Shown piece by piece: positions 53,645 through 64,000 of a DNA stretch of 64,000 nt (within the stretch, counting starts at the first letter, position 1; every line of letters starts with the position of its first letter). The notes below the pieces were generated by a model. The model did no database searches. It was not told where the DNA came from and saw nothing but the letters and a program-made list of their open reading frames with translations. Source of the DNA: Sapria himalayana (taxonomy: Eukaryota > Streptophyta > Magnoliopsida > Malpighiales > Rafflesiaceae); the NCBI GenBank assembly GCA_029783825.1, contig JAREIK010002035.1, positions 1-64,000 on the forward strand, written 5' to 3'. Both the position numbers and the translations under genes were made by a program.

Positions 53645-54990
53645 TTTATAATTACATGTATAACAACATACAACATTATTTTAAACTATATGTGTATAAC
53701 TATATATAAATATTTGCATAACTAAATAAATGTCTATATAATTATTCATAATTATATTTGTAACTATATATACATTTATCTATTAATATAATTAAAGCAA
53801 AAAAAAATCTTATAACGGTGTTTATATTTATGTATAACTACTTATAACTACTTGTATGAATATATCTATATATAACTATATGTTTAATTATATATAACTA
53901 TTTATAACTATATATATTATATGTAAAATGATATATAACTATAAATAATTATATCTTACTATGCGTATAATTTTAAAAGTTTTATGCATAATTATATTTA
54001 AATATTAAATTTACAGCTTATATTTAATATATATTTGTGTATAGTAGTATATAAAAAGTATTTTAGTATATCTATACATATACATTACTATGTGTATAAA
54101 TATATAAAATTAAATTAACAAATATATAAACATACATGTATAAATATACATTTAACTATATGTGCAACTAAATGTATAATCACATGTAACTATATTTATA
54201 AATACATGTATAACAACATACTACATTAGTTTAAACTATATGTGTAGAACTATATATAAATATTTGTATAACTAAATAAATGTCTATATAATTATATATA
54301 ACTATATTTGTAACTATATATACATTTATGTAATAAAATAATTAAAACAAAATATTTTTTATAACGTTGTTTATATTTATGTATAACCACTTATAACTAC
54401 TTGTATAAATATATCTATATATAACTATATGTTTTATTATATATAACTATATATATTATATGTAAAATAATATATAACTATAAATAATTGTATCTTACTA
54501 TGTGTATAACTTTAAAAGTTATATGCACAATTATATTTAAATATTAAATTTGCAGCTTATATTTAATATATATATATATATAAGTATTTTACTATATAGT
54601 AGTATATAAATTTAACATATATGCACAATTAAATATTTATTATATTTAACTATATATAACTATATATGCACAATTAAATTTGCAGCTTATATTTATTATA
54701 TATATATAGTAGTATATAAAAAAGTATTTTACTATATATATACCTATACATTACTATATCTATAAATATATAAAATTAAATGAACAAATCTATAAACCTA
54801 CATGTATAAATATACGTTTAACTATATGTGTAACTATATATATAACCACATGTAACTATATTTATTAATTATATGTATAACAACATACAACATTATTTTA
54901 AACTATTTTTGTATAACTATATATAAATATTTATATATCTAAATAAATGTCCATATAAATATATATAATTATAATTAGAGACAATTGCGT
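53645..54990 (+). repeat. AT-rich tandem repeats of element B (first-intron remnant)
   Basis: Inverted counterpart of 28130-30600. The landmark TACATGTATAACAACATAC, or a variant, recurs near 53653, 54208 and 54872, a period of about 555-665 bases. It ends about 30 bases before the TNP2 ATG, just ahead of an acceptor-like TTAACTAG. Confidence 0.8.
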
Positions 54991-56095
54991 TTGTTAAATA
55001 AAATGATTTTTTTAACTAGTCATGCAAGATGATCATGAGTGGATTTACAAGGGTCTAATAATCAAATGAATGTTATCTAATGAATGGGGGGATAAAGTTG
55101 ATGAATTTGTTGAGTTTGCTCTGAGACATCCTGAGTGTGTGAATGGTGGTAAGATATCTGGTGTCCTTGCACTTTAGTTAAATGTTATTATAAAGAGTTT
55201 TTGAATATTGAGACTGTGAAGATGCATTTGTATAGAAATGGTTTTGTGGCAGATTACTATGTTTGGATATACCATGGTGAGAAGCGAGTCCACCAAATGT
55301 GTACTAGTTTAGTATGGATGTCAGTAAGTGAAACTGATCAGATGGTCTCGGATAATATTAATCACACTACATACTATAACATGGTTTTTGATGCTTATTG
55401 TATTAAATTCAACCCGAAAGAGGAACCCAATGCCTAGGCAAGGAATTTCTATGATATGATTTGAGATTGAAGCAAACTTGTATATGAGCGAAATTCTAAG
55501 CATACTCAACTTTCTACAGTCATGAGGATGTTAGAAATAAAGTACAGACATAGGTGTTCACAGGCATGGTTTGATGATATGTCTAAATTCATTCAAAAAT
55601 TGTTGCAATAAGATAATATGATGCCATTGAATTTCTATAGCACGAAGAAGTTAGTTAGAGGCCTGAGATTAACCATACAGCTCATTCATTGATCTTTGAA
55701 CAACTGTATGATGTACTGGGTGATGACAGTGACCTTAAGAGTTGTAAAATATGTGGGAATGCTTAGTACAAGCAAAAGATTATGGGTTCTGGATTTAGAT
55801 TCTATATATGTAAGTTGAAGGTGTCATATAAGAAGATGCTTTATTTCCCAATAACACCTTGGTTGCATGGATTGTATACATCAACCGCAATATCTAATGA
55901 AATGATGTGGCATTCAGAGCATAATATAGAGGATGGTAAGATGTATCATCCTTTCGATGCACCTACTAGGAAAAATTTTTATGAGTATTTTCATGATTTT
56001 TTTTCTGAAGTTTGAAATATTTGGCTGGGTTTTTTGTGGATGGTTTTCAACCATTTAGTCAATCTGAACAGCAATATTCTTTGTGGCCTATGGTG

Positions 56096-56165
56096 GTGTT
56101 GGAGTGGGTAAAAAAACTTAATAAATCACAGAAGAAGGTTGTGTTGGAGTGGGTAAAAAAACTTA
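56096..56165 (+). repeat. 25-base direct repeat at the core-deletion junction of element B
   Basis: A 25-base stretch beginning GTGTTGGAGTGGGTAAAAAA occurs at 56096-56120 and again at 56141-56165. The second copy is at the ancestral position, matching element A; the first fills the deletion junction. Confidence 0.9.
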
Positions 56166-56574
56166 GATTTCCAAATGTGTGGATGCTTCTAATCTGGAGA
56201 GATGTGTGGATGCGAAAAAACTTAATATGTTTGGCATGAAGAGTTAAGATTGTGATGTATTCTTGCAAAGGTTGTTACCAATTGCTCTTTGAGATTTCCT
56301 ACCAAATAGAATATGGGAGCCGATAATTAATATTTCTTTATTCTTCAAGCAATTGACTTATTCTTCATTGACTAATGAAGAGTTGAGGAAATTGGATGAA
56401 CAAATTCTTGTTATCTTATGCAATCTTGAGAAAATCTTTCCTCCTAGTTTTTTTGACTCAATGAAACATTTTCCTTTTCACTTAGCTTACGAGGCAAGGA
56501 TTGCTGTTCCTGTCCATTATCGTTGGATGTATCCTCTAGAAAGGTTATATTAATTCGCTAAACTAATTCTTTTC

Positions 56575-56575
<1 letters not shown>

Positions 56576-56606
<31 letters not shown>

Positions 56607-56619
56607 GCACGCACGCACA
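56576..56619. repeat. (AT)n-(AC)n-(GCAC)n microsatellite in the DUF4218 intron of element B
   Basis: AT run, then CA run, then GCAC units, inside the intron between the WMYPLERL and YLRKIKH codons. Element C has a compound AT/GT tract and element A a short TA tract in the homologous intron. Confidence 0.88.
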
Positions 56620-58084
56620 AAAATGACTTATAATTTTCAATAATCTTTTTTGTAGATACTTGAGGAAAATAAAGCATACAATAATGAATAAGGCTCAAGA
56701 TGAAGGTTCTATATCAATAAATTATATTATGGATGAGGCTGCAAAATTTGCATCATTCTATTTCAAAGAAGGAGAACCAACTCTTCCACTTAAAGAAAAG
56801 CGGAATGAGGTTTATCTTTATGACAATGTGGATAATGATATATTTGAAATTTTTAAGTCTCTAGGTAAAGCAATTGGTGTTCAAGGGAAAATGTATCTAG
56901 TAGACCATGAATATACTGGACCTCATCTGTATGTTCTAATGAATTGTCCAAAGGTTCTACTATTCATTGAGTAATTATTTCATAATTGTCAAATGACATC
57001 TATTTTGCATTATAATTTACTATTTCCTATCAATATATCAAATATTTTTATTTTCTTTTTTTATTGATTTTGTTACAGATAAATGTAAAGAGTTTCCAAA
57101 CATAAATGAAGAAGCAATCAATATTGTGGCGGAGAAATAATTTCTATCATTTTTTGAAAAATACGTATGTTTACTTATAATAAAAAACTCAAAATAATTG
57201 TATTATTCAAATAAAAATTTATAATTGTAATCTAAACAATCCACTTTATTTTGATTACAGGTTCATAATCGTGCAAATAAAAATTCCGATTATTATCTTA
57301 GAAGTATAGCACGAGGTTCCCTAGGAGAAGCTAAAACGTACAATGGTTACTGTGTGAATAGTTTTAAATTTCACACTAAATTATATGGTAGATACTGGGC
57401 AAAAGAAAATAAGGGGGTATGCATTAAAGGATCCGTATACAATGAAACTGAATATGACTATTACGGGACTCTGCTCGAAGTGATCGAGATAGAATTTGAA
57501 GCCCTCCCAATTAAAAAAACTGTGTTATTCAAATGGTAATTGTTCAATCCAACACCACATGTAGGTATTGTAGTCCATCATCGATATAAACTTGTCGATG
57601 TGCCCTATAAAAAATGATTCAACAAATATGAACCTTTTGTCTTAGCAGTACAAGCATCACAGGTTTATTATTGTGAATATCCAGGTCAGACAGGTCCTAG
57701 AAAGGATTGGGAAGTTGTGTGCAAGATAAAAGCAAGGGCTCAAATTGACATCCCCGCATCACCAAGTACTAATTTCATAGAACCAGCTTTTCAAAATGAT
57801 GACAAAGATGTTTTAATTGAAGCTGTGGTGGGGAACGAAGACGCCCTTTTAGTCACATCTTTTGAGATGCATACAAGTGGGGATGTAGATGTTGATGAAA
57901 ATTTAATTGATTATGAGGAAGAAATGAGTGATGAAGAGGAGTTTGAAAATGATGTCACTACATCTGAAGAAGACGAACCAGATTTGGATGATTCTAATGA
58001 GAATGAGTAGAAAGTGAGTTTTATGTTATTTTAATTATTAATCATTTTTATTTATTTTCATTGCCTTAAATATTTTTCATAGGT

Positions 58085-59904
58085 ATGGCATATGGACGAG
58101 GTATAGGCCACACATTGTAAGGTTGTATGAGTTATGGTATAGGCAGCACATCCTTAGGTATGCCTGAAACTAGTAGAGGGTCATGGGTGGAAGAGACGAA
58201 ATAGCAGACAGAGAAGGTTGTGAATGTAACGCAGCGGCAGCATCAGTTGACTGATCCACATAATGTTGGTGAGATTTTGATGAATGATCAAAAGATGTGG
58301 GAGGGAGAGGAAGGAAAGGATGGAGATGTTGGTGAGTCTTCCATAGAGCACCCTACAAACGAGACTCTCCCAATTGCTCATTTTAATCCAATAATTGATA
58401 ATCCATAAGATATAAAACTTAACAAATTATTTATCAATTTGTTTATTTATTTCTTACTTGCTAATAAATTTTTTTACATGCCAAAGTTAGAGCCTTATGG
58501 TTCCATTTTAGGATTTTGAGGACAATTTTCAAGAAGTCATTTAAGTCTAATGGACATAATTGAAAGTCACTAACACATAGAGGCTAATTAATTTTTTGGA
58601 GAGAATTTAAGGTAAATATTATTACCTAAAAATATTTACATCTTTTATTTATTCATTTGTTCACTGATTAAAAATTGTTTATTTATAATTATAGAAACTT
58701 TACAGGTGGACACAACCAAAGGAGTCGATCAAAAGTGTGTTCTACAAACATGATGCTAGTGGGTATAAAGACACCATATACTAGATGAAAGATGATGGTT
58801 GATGAAGAAAGAAAAGGATTCAAGTGTCCTGGATCATGTTTTCGATGAGTGGCAGAGCAGATGTGAAGATTTCGATTATAGGAAGAGGTGTAATAAATAG
58901 AGCAGCAATCATTGCTCAGAGCCGGCTAGAGAGGGTAATGGCATGTCTACACATACTTGTGGATCTCGCTCTATGCGTGAGTACGAACGTGCATTGGTAT
59001 TATTTCTAATTTATACTTTTTTTGTTTATTAATTTGTGAATTGACTTCAATTATGCCGAAATTTCATTTCTCATAAAGAATTTTTTTTCAATATAATTAA
59101 CGTATGTATTGTGTGTAATTATAAGCATTCAAGAAGGGTAAGAAGTATAGTGCTTCTCGCTTATTCAGATTCATGTACATGTAGGCTCATTATGATCAGA
59201 CTTTCGTTGATCAGAGATCTCATGTAACAAATGTAATTTTAAATAAAAAAAATTATGTTTAAATATAAATTGAAATACTTTTCATACATTTTTATTAGGC
59301 GAGATTTGAGGAAATGTTAACTGCTGTGACTCAAGCATATTCTTAGTCTACTTCAGGTTCATGTGATGGTACAACAAGTAGTTCTCATTCATCAGCTCCA
59401 CCAGTTGATGCGAATTAGATTTGGTTTATGGCTGTTGATGGCAAGGAGAAGTTACCCATCTAAGGTGTCAGTTCATCGACATCATCATTCTACTCACATA
59501 GATGACGAGACTATGAAGCTGAATTTTCAGGCCTAGTTTCGAATTTGTTCTCGAAAATGGAAGATTTTCAGGACGAGATATGAAATTCGATACAGTTTCA
59601 GTTGGCTTATACCATGCGACGCATGATCGACTATGAGGATTATAAGGATGAGTTGCGTATGCATTTTGATTGGCTTAGAAAGAAGTTTCAGGAAGGAGGA
59701 CTACAGTTCAAACCAGATGATCTATCTCGGATTGTTTGGCGTAATGCTCCAACTACAGCATCTACTCCATCATCTATAGCAGTATCTGCAACAACCACAT
59801 TAGGACTAGCAGCAACAAATGGCTCTGCCCTTGTACCTGACATCTCACTGTGTGGACCAGAAATGTCACAGCATAACGATTATGAAACTAAGTTGGATGA
59901 TTGA
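58085..59904 (+). pseudogene. Element B second protein (PttA/En/Spm, Transposase_24)
   Basis: ATG at 58085, 75 bases after the TNP2 stop (MAYGRGIGHT, then TAA). A glutamine-rich N-terminal segment and an acidic patch (MWEGEEGKDGDVGE) are followed, after an intron, by IKSVFYKHDASGYKDT, then HVFDEWQSRCEDFDYRKRCN and GNGMSTHTCGSRSMREYERA (58950), the family signature. The next exon has HYDQTFVDQRSHVTN (59190). The last (59300-59904) has RFEEMLTAVTQAYS, IWFMAVDGKEKLPI, then YEDYKDELRMHFDWLRKKFQ, a probable coiled helix, and ends HNDYETKLDD-stop. At least six in-frame stops, several consistent with C-to-T changes of Gln codons, show long inactivity. Confidence 0.82.
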
Positions 59905-60149
59905 ATGTATTACATACTTTTTTTTCAATGCCTTAAACTTTGATTTGAAATTTATTTTTTTATTTTATCTTGATGTTTTTAATATATATATGCAGTATAT
60001 AAAGTTGTTTGCTGTAGTTAATTGGATTTTTATTTTGTTGTTTTATCTGTAAATATTATTGCAGGGACTGAATCAAAATTGGAAGCAAAATGATTTTTTG
60101 TGTGTTTTATGTTCTAGTTTCTGTAGAAACTACAGAAATACTGCAAAAA

Positions 60150-60683
60150 AAAAATTTGGTCGGTAATTACTGCACAAATTACGACCAAATTGACCAAAAT
60201 TTGTTAATATCAATGGTCGGTAAAAGGTCACAAAATGGTCGGTAATTCTTTTGGAGATCAATTACCGACAAATGATTTTAAAAGATTTTGATCAATTTTT
60301 GTGACAATTTTTTTGGTTTTTACCGGCCATTTCTTGACCAATTACCCGACCAGATGCTTTTGGTCGGAAAAAAGTTGGAATTTAGTCAGTAATTATTTGT
60401 CTGTGATTGGTTTGTAAATAGTCGTTAATTACCGACATTTAGAGACCATCTACTATCCTTATTTATTCAGTCAATAAATTGTCGGAATATAGTCAGTAAA
60501 TCTTTGTCTGTAGACGATCGGTAAATGGTTGGTAGCTTATTGACCGACTGATTTTTTGTGGGTAAAAAATTTAGCGATGAGCAAAATTGCGACCAAATAT
60601 TTTGGTCGGTAAATGATTACTATTTTGTTTACCGACCAAAAAATACCGAATTAGCCACTAAAAAATTGGTTGGTAATTCAGTG
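60150..60683. repeat. Element B 3' subterminal repeats
   Basis: Dense TTACCGACCA/TGGTCGGTAA copies in both orientations, sequence-related to 21575-22210 in inverse order. They end at the right terminus. Confidence 0.9.
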
Positions 60684-60696
60684 AATATTGGTAGTG
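60684..60696 (-). repeat. Element B right terminus
   Basis: AATATTGGTAGTG, complement CACTACCAATATT; compare CACTACTAAAAAT of element A. Confidence 0.82.
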
Positions 60697-61639
60697 TATC
60701 ATGCACGTATGCATTAGATAGTGTATAATTATATGTGTCCAAACTAATACACGCACACACTATTTTTTTATCTTCTCATATTTCTTTATCTTGTCCATTT
60801 ATTACACCTTTCTAGTTCAACTGAACCATTGATGCATGGAAATGGTCATTATCAAAAATCAAAATCTTTTTTTTTCTAATCTACATATCCCACGTGATCT
60901 AAAATTTATTATTACGTTTTTTTTGCTTTAGAAAACTATAAGAAAACTTTTTTTAGAAAAAATAAATGACCATTTGAAAGAAGATTTGATGGTTGTGAGC
61001 ATGAATAGTTAATCTTCCTTCAATGCACTAGAAATTAAAAGCTAGTATTAATATAATTCACGAAATCATAAAATCTATGAATATCTCATGTACACAAAAA
61101 ATTATATCAAATAAGAAAACTTGATTACTACTTCATACAAATTTTCTTTTAACCTCTCATTATCATCATCAATGAAATCTTATCTCAACACATACGTAAA
61201 CAAACATTACACTAACCATATGAACATGAGTTCAATCAACAAGACTACCAAATATACTTCATCAGGATGCTTGTCAAATCACCCATCATGATGTTCAAGT
61301 AGATGTCTTACCTACACTCCATTTCCATTATAATAGCCCATTCAGCTTCTCTACACAACTTCACAATTTCAATGCATGTAGTTTGTCACTAATGTAATCT
61401 AGTTCACCTTGATAAGAAGGGTCTATGTCCTATCCAAGCAACCAAATCAAATTAAAAACAAAAAAAAACAAAAAATTTTACAACTCAATGTTATGCCTAG
61501 CCTGTTATGAGCTCACAGAGAAATCAACATCTCGCCTCTATCTTGTATTTGAGGTCGTAGAGCATCTTATCCAGCTAATAAAACTCTGATTCAGTAATAT
61601 CCACTTCTATGGGTCACATATGGCAATAATGTAGTTGGA

Positions 61640-61755
61640 ATTGAGGCCTAAGCATTGTGAGCAATGATTTTAATAACACACAGTGGGAGTGTCATGGATT
61701 CAATAACATATAGTGAGTGAGCGAAGATTTACATAGCACACAATGTGTGGGTAAT
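61640..61755. repeat. Degenerate ~36-base tandem repeat, three copies
   Basis: Three successive units share the pattern GATTTTAATAACACACAGTG (variants GATTCAATAACATATAGTG and GATTTACATAGCACACAATG), each spaced about 36 bases. Function unknown. Confidence 0.55.
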
Positions 61756-62299
61756 CGTGGTAGCTAGTGCACAGTGGATGCACTCCTTCTAGGAGTTTAT
61801 AGCTTTTTCCGACACCCCACCCCCCCCCCATAGTTTACCTTTCATTGGGGTCACTTTTGATACCATGTAAAATATTAAAACACAACATAAAATAAATATA
61901 ATACACTTGATGAATAACCTCATACAAACATTGCCATTATATAACATGTTATTTTTATTAGGGCAACTCATAGGATAAATAACCTCTATATCACTATCAA
62001 AGTGTACCTATGTGTGCCAGGCATGCCTCAATGTGTAAGACATGCTAATTCTTTCTCCAAAAAGCTATCAATAGAATAACGTATCAATTGATAAATTAGA
62101 GAACATGGCACCTAGCAAAACACAAGCAATATCACATACATCATCTTCATCATCAATAATATAGTTATATACAATATATATGTACATATAGTACTGTAGT
62201 GTATATGTACATATACTAAATATATGTACATATACACTGTAGTATATGTGTACGTATATACTTCAGTATTATACATATGCACTGTAATATATATGGATG

Positions 62300-62372
62300 T
62301 CTTATAGATATAGAATAGCATATATAGATATAGATATAGAACATCAGGTATAGATATAGATATAGAATAGTA
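62300..62372. repeat. TATAGATATAGA-type short tandem repeat
   Basis: Hexamer-like ATAGAT/ATAGAA units in two clusters separated by ACATCAGGT. Preceded from about 62155 by ATATGTACATATA-type palindromic AT sequence. Confidence 0.7.
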
Positions 62373-63000
62373 GGCAAAGTATTATCTCATTTTTCTTCAC
62401 AAAGAAGGCACAAAACATCACTTTCAGAATTAATAAGAAATGCGAATATTATTTAAATTTTCGAAAATATATCTAAAAACTCTTAGAGGAAAACCTGGAA
62501 GACAAGCCATGAGCCAGGCTTGGCGAATTAAAATTCACACCCTGTTTTTCTGCAACTAGAACTCTCTCATGTTCCCAAGGCCTATAAGAATGTTCCTCTG
62601 CTTTGCCACTCTCACAGGACCAATGCTTCCGTGTAGCTTTCCTAGAATGTTTCTTCCTCTCTCCGTGTGCTTGCACCAATGATTTTGATCACTTAGCTTC
62701 ATTGTATTAGTCCATCAATCCTATAGTTTCTACTGCCACATGGTTCTTCTCTTGGTTCAAAGCAAGCACATCACTTCATTGTATGTGACATTGTAACTGT
62801 AGAATAGTTCATTGTCATACTAATCCATGGTTGGAGACAATTCAATATGCATTCCATAAAAAGAATATGCACTCAATAAAAACAATACACATTCACATAT
62901 ATATAAATACAGTAATTATAGACATGAACAAACATAAATCTGATTTGATAGTCATACAACTTCAAAAAATATCTAAAAGATGGCCAACATTTTTGTTTAG

Positions 63001-63016
63001 AGAGAGAGAGAGAGAT
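63001..63016. repeat. (GA)n microsatellite
   Basis: Eight GA units in otherwise AT-rich non-coding DNA. Confidence 0.85.
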
Positions 63017-63303
63017 AAAATACAAAAATAAAATATTTCAGAAATAATGAAGGTGATAATAGCTCACCTTCCTTTTGATCCATTAGAGATCGGTAAAGAT
63101 GGAACCCATCCAGAGGAAGGACCATGATAATGTTTGAAGGCTTTGAATCAGAATTTATTCGTGTGTCTCACATTAGATGTCTAGCAAAGTTTAATGGTTA
63201 GGTTAATCATCAAAGCAAAAAACAAAACTAGAAAAGAGAAAAATGATACCACCAAAACAGTCTCATCCTATTTTGCTACACATAGAGAAAAATAAAAAAT
63301 AGT

Positions 63304-63985
63304 TCATAAATAATTCTGATACAAATCATCCTCATAATTAGTTGGTGCATTTGTGCTAGCCTCTTCTGCGTGGTTTCATAGTTGGATCTTGGAATGCTAT
63401 CTGTCGGGTCAAAGCCACTAACCGTGACTCCCTATAGAACATCTACCGTTGCATTACATTCTTAATTTCTTTAATCTCATCATTCATTTCTTTCATCTAA
63501 TCATTCATTTCTTTCATTTTTTATAACTAGGCCACAATGCATTATATATATAGCTTTAAGTATTTCATAAAATTTCTGAGCTTTAGGATTTGGTGGTTCA
63601 TCCATGTAATCCATATTAAAGTCAGCACCATCAGCATCCATGGCCATTTTATGGTATGTGTTTGATGCTTCTTCACCACATGCAAATGATTCACTACCCT
63701 CATTTCGGTCTATGTTCAGAGCCCTTGTACTTTCCTCGTGATAAATCCAAATAAAATAATTTGGTACAAAGTCATTTTTAGCCAACTAGTATCTTATAGT
63801 GTTTAAATCATGAAAAGGATATTCTGACACTTGCAGTTATTACACGGACATTTAATTTTTTCTCCATCCATCCATCTTGATTGACTGCACGCAAAGTTGA
63901 TGAAAGTTTCAAACCCTCTCAAAAAATCTGGATTCAAAATTCCATTCATAAACTTTTTGTAAATCCACTGACGATCTGAACTCAT
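63304..63985 (-). pseudogene. Element E chimeric TNP2 start joined to gene-2 end
   Basis: The first part is a well-preserved transposase-associated domain: MSSDRQWIYKKFMNGILN, then DFLRGFETFINFACSQSRWM and IKCPCNNCKCQN with its Cys cluster. A one-base deletion near 63808 relative to element D shifts the frame before LAKNDFVPNYFIWIYH, SESFACGEEASNTYHKMAMD and FNMDYMDEPPNPKAQKFYEI. After the equivalent of ALWP (near 63530) the sequence switches to NEMKEINDEMKEIKN-like coiled-coil codons and the PTNYEDDLYQNYL-stop terminus seen in D's second gene. The domain is known by family only as the N-terminal accessory part of CACTA transposases. Not functional. Confidence 0.78.
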
Positions 63986-64000
63986 TTTGTCTTATTTTAT
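63304..64000 (-). mobile_element. CACTA element E, internally deleted relative of D, cut by window end
   Basis: Carries the start of a D-type TNP2 gene (ATG 63983-63985) and the end of a D-type second gene (stop at 63304-63306) fused directly near 63520. Everything between is missing: most of TNP2, DUF4218, DUF4216 and the first part of gene 2, roughly 5 kb by comparison with D. Termini are not visible; one lies beyond the window and the other could not be found before 63300. Confidence 0.75.

Larger units (their letters stand above)
55022..58010 (+). pseudogene. Element B TNP2 transposase with deleted core
   Basis: Starts at ATG 55022 (MQDDHEWIYKGLIIK, then TGA). Transposase-associated domain: DKVDEFVEFALRHPECVNGG and MHLYRNGFVADYYVWIYHGE. 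The TNP2 N-terminal part runs through DGKMYHPFDAPTRKNFYEYF and LFVDGFQPFSQSEQQYSLWP (56100). There the sequence jumps directly to LEWVKKL, losing the catalytic-core stretch that A and D retain. DUF4218 (about 56120-56970) is well kept: ILCNLEKIFPPSFFDSMKHF, HLAYEARIAVPVHYRWMYPL, an intron at 56547-56656, then YLRKIKHTIMNKAQ. DUF4216 (57350-57700): NSFKFHTKLYGRYWAKENKG and NKYEPFVLAVQASQVYYCEY. The acidic tail ends DLDDSNENE-stop at 58010. With the core missing and several stops it cannot transpose. Confidence 0.87.
53645..60696 (+). mobile_element. CACTA element B, same family as A, 5' end missing
   Basis: Aligns in the opposite orientation with element A: AT-rich tandem repeats, TNP2, Transposase_24, then ACCGACCA-type subterminal repeats and a terminus AATATTGGTAGTG (complement CACTACCAATATT) at 60696. 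A TAT follows as candidate target duplication. The 5' terminus, 5' subterminal block and part of the first intron are absent: the right end of element D directly abuts the AT-rich intron. TNP2 has lost about 0.8 kb of its core. Confidence 0.87.
60697..63303. other. Unassigned AT-rich DNA between elements B and E
   Basis: About 2.6 kb with no recognised gene. It contains a poly-C run of about ten bases near 61820, a degenerate tandem repeat at 61640-61750, AT/GT-rich and TATAGA repeats at 62155-62370, and a (GA)n run near 63001. The stretch 62473-62679 on the - strand is relatively GC-rich and open for 68 codons (containing SYRPWEHERVLVAEKQGVNF), but it has no ATG and no family I recognise. 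No subterminal repeats of element E were found here. Confidence 0.5.

Noticed and set aside
62473..62679. A 68-codon - strand frame with gene-like composition
   Set aside because: It has no ATG, no recognised domain and no clear exon partners. Mentioned under the unassigned region instead of as a gene.

Overview
The window looks like nuclear DNA of a flowering plant, with no intact host gene. The reasons are very low GC, at least four CACTA (En/Spm-type) DNA transposons whose proteins have the plant order (transposase-associated domain, TNP2 core, DUF4218, DUF4216, then a separate PttA/En/Spm or Transposase_24 protein), a plant LINE RNase H relic and a GC-rich hAT-like MITE. The species cannot be named from this; a monocot is possible but not shown. 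Everything coding is transposon-derived, and every copy carries stops, frameshifts or deletions.

Layout. 1-444: end of a CTAT/GATA tetranucleotide array. 445-2440: LINE RNase H fragment and its non-coding trailer. 2450-20714: an enormous imperfect GATA/GACA array, with GATA on the + strand up to about 6664 and TATC on the + strand from there to 20714. It has higher-order duplications of about 0.42-0.59 kb and about 2.6 kb. 20715-39888: CACTA element C (+ strand), missing its 5' part. Its TNP2 gene is split by a complete 10.3-kb CACTA element A (21554-31846, genes on the - strand) flanked by a perfect ATG target duplication. 39889-41242: a second GATA array. 41243-53644: CACTA element D (- strand), with a 553-bp hAT-like MITE near its left side. 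53645-60696: CACTA element B (+ strand), same family as A, with its 5' end missing and its TNP2 core deleted. 60697-63303: mostly unassigned AT-rich DNA. 63304-64000: element E, a deletion derivative related to D that runs off the window.

The elements form three sequence dialects. A and B have CACTACTAAAAAT-like ends and ACCGACCA-type subterminal repeats. C has a CAGTACAAAAAAA end and GAGATAGAATTT-type repeats. D has a CATTACAAGAAAA end and GCTAGGGAAATTCCGTCGC-type repeats, and E belongs with D by its proteins. In a functional CACTA element the TNP2 protein is the DDE-type transposase and the second protein is thought to bind the subterminal repeats; here both are decayed. The features most worth follow-up are the GATA mega-array (orientation switches, higher-order repeats, junctions inside transposon sequence), the exact nested insertion of A into C, and two informative internal deletions (B and E). 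I found no tRNA, rRNA, CRISPR or intact host gene and no evidence of a new functional system. All statements come from reading the sequence by eye; no alignment or database search was run.
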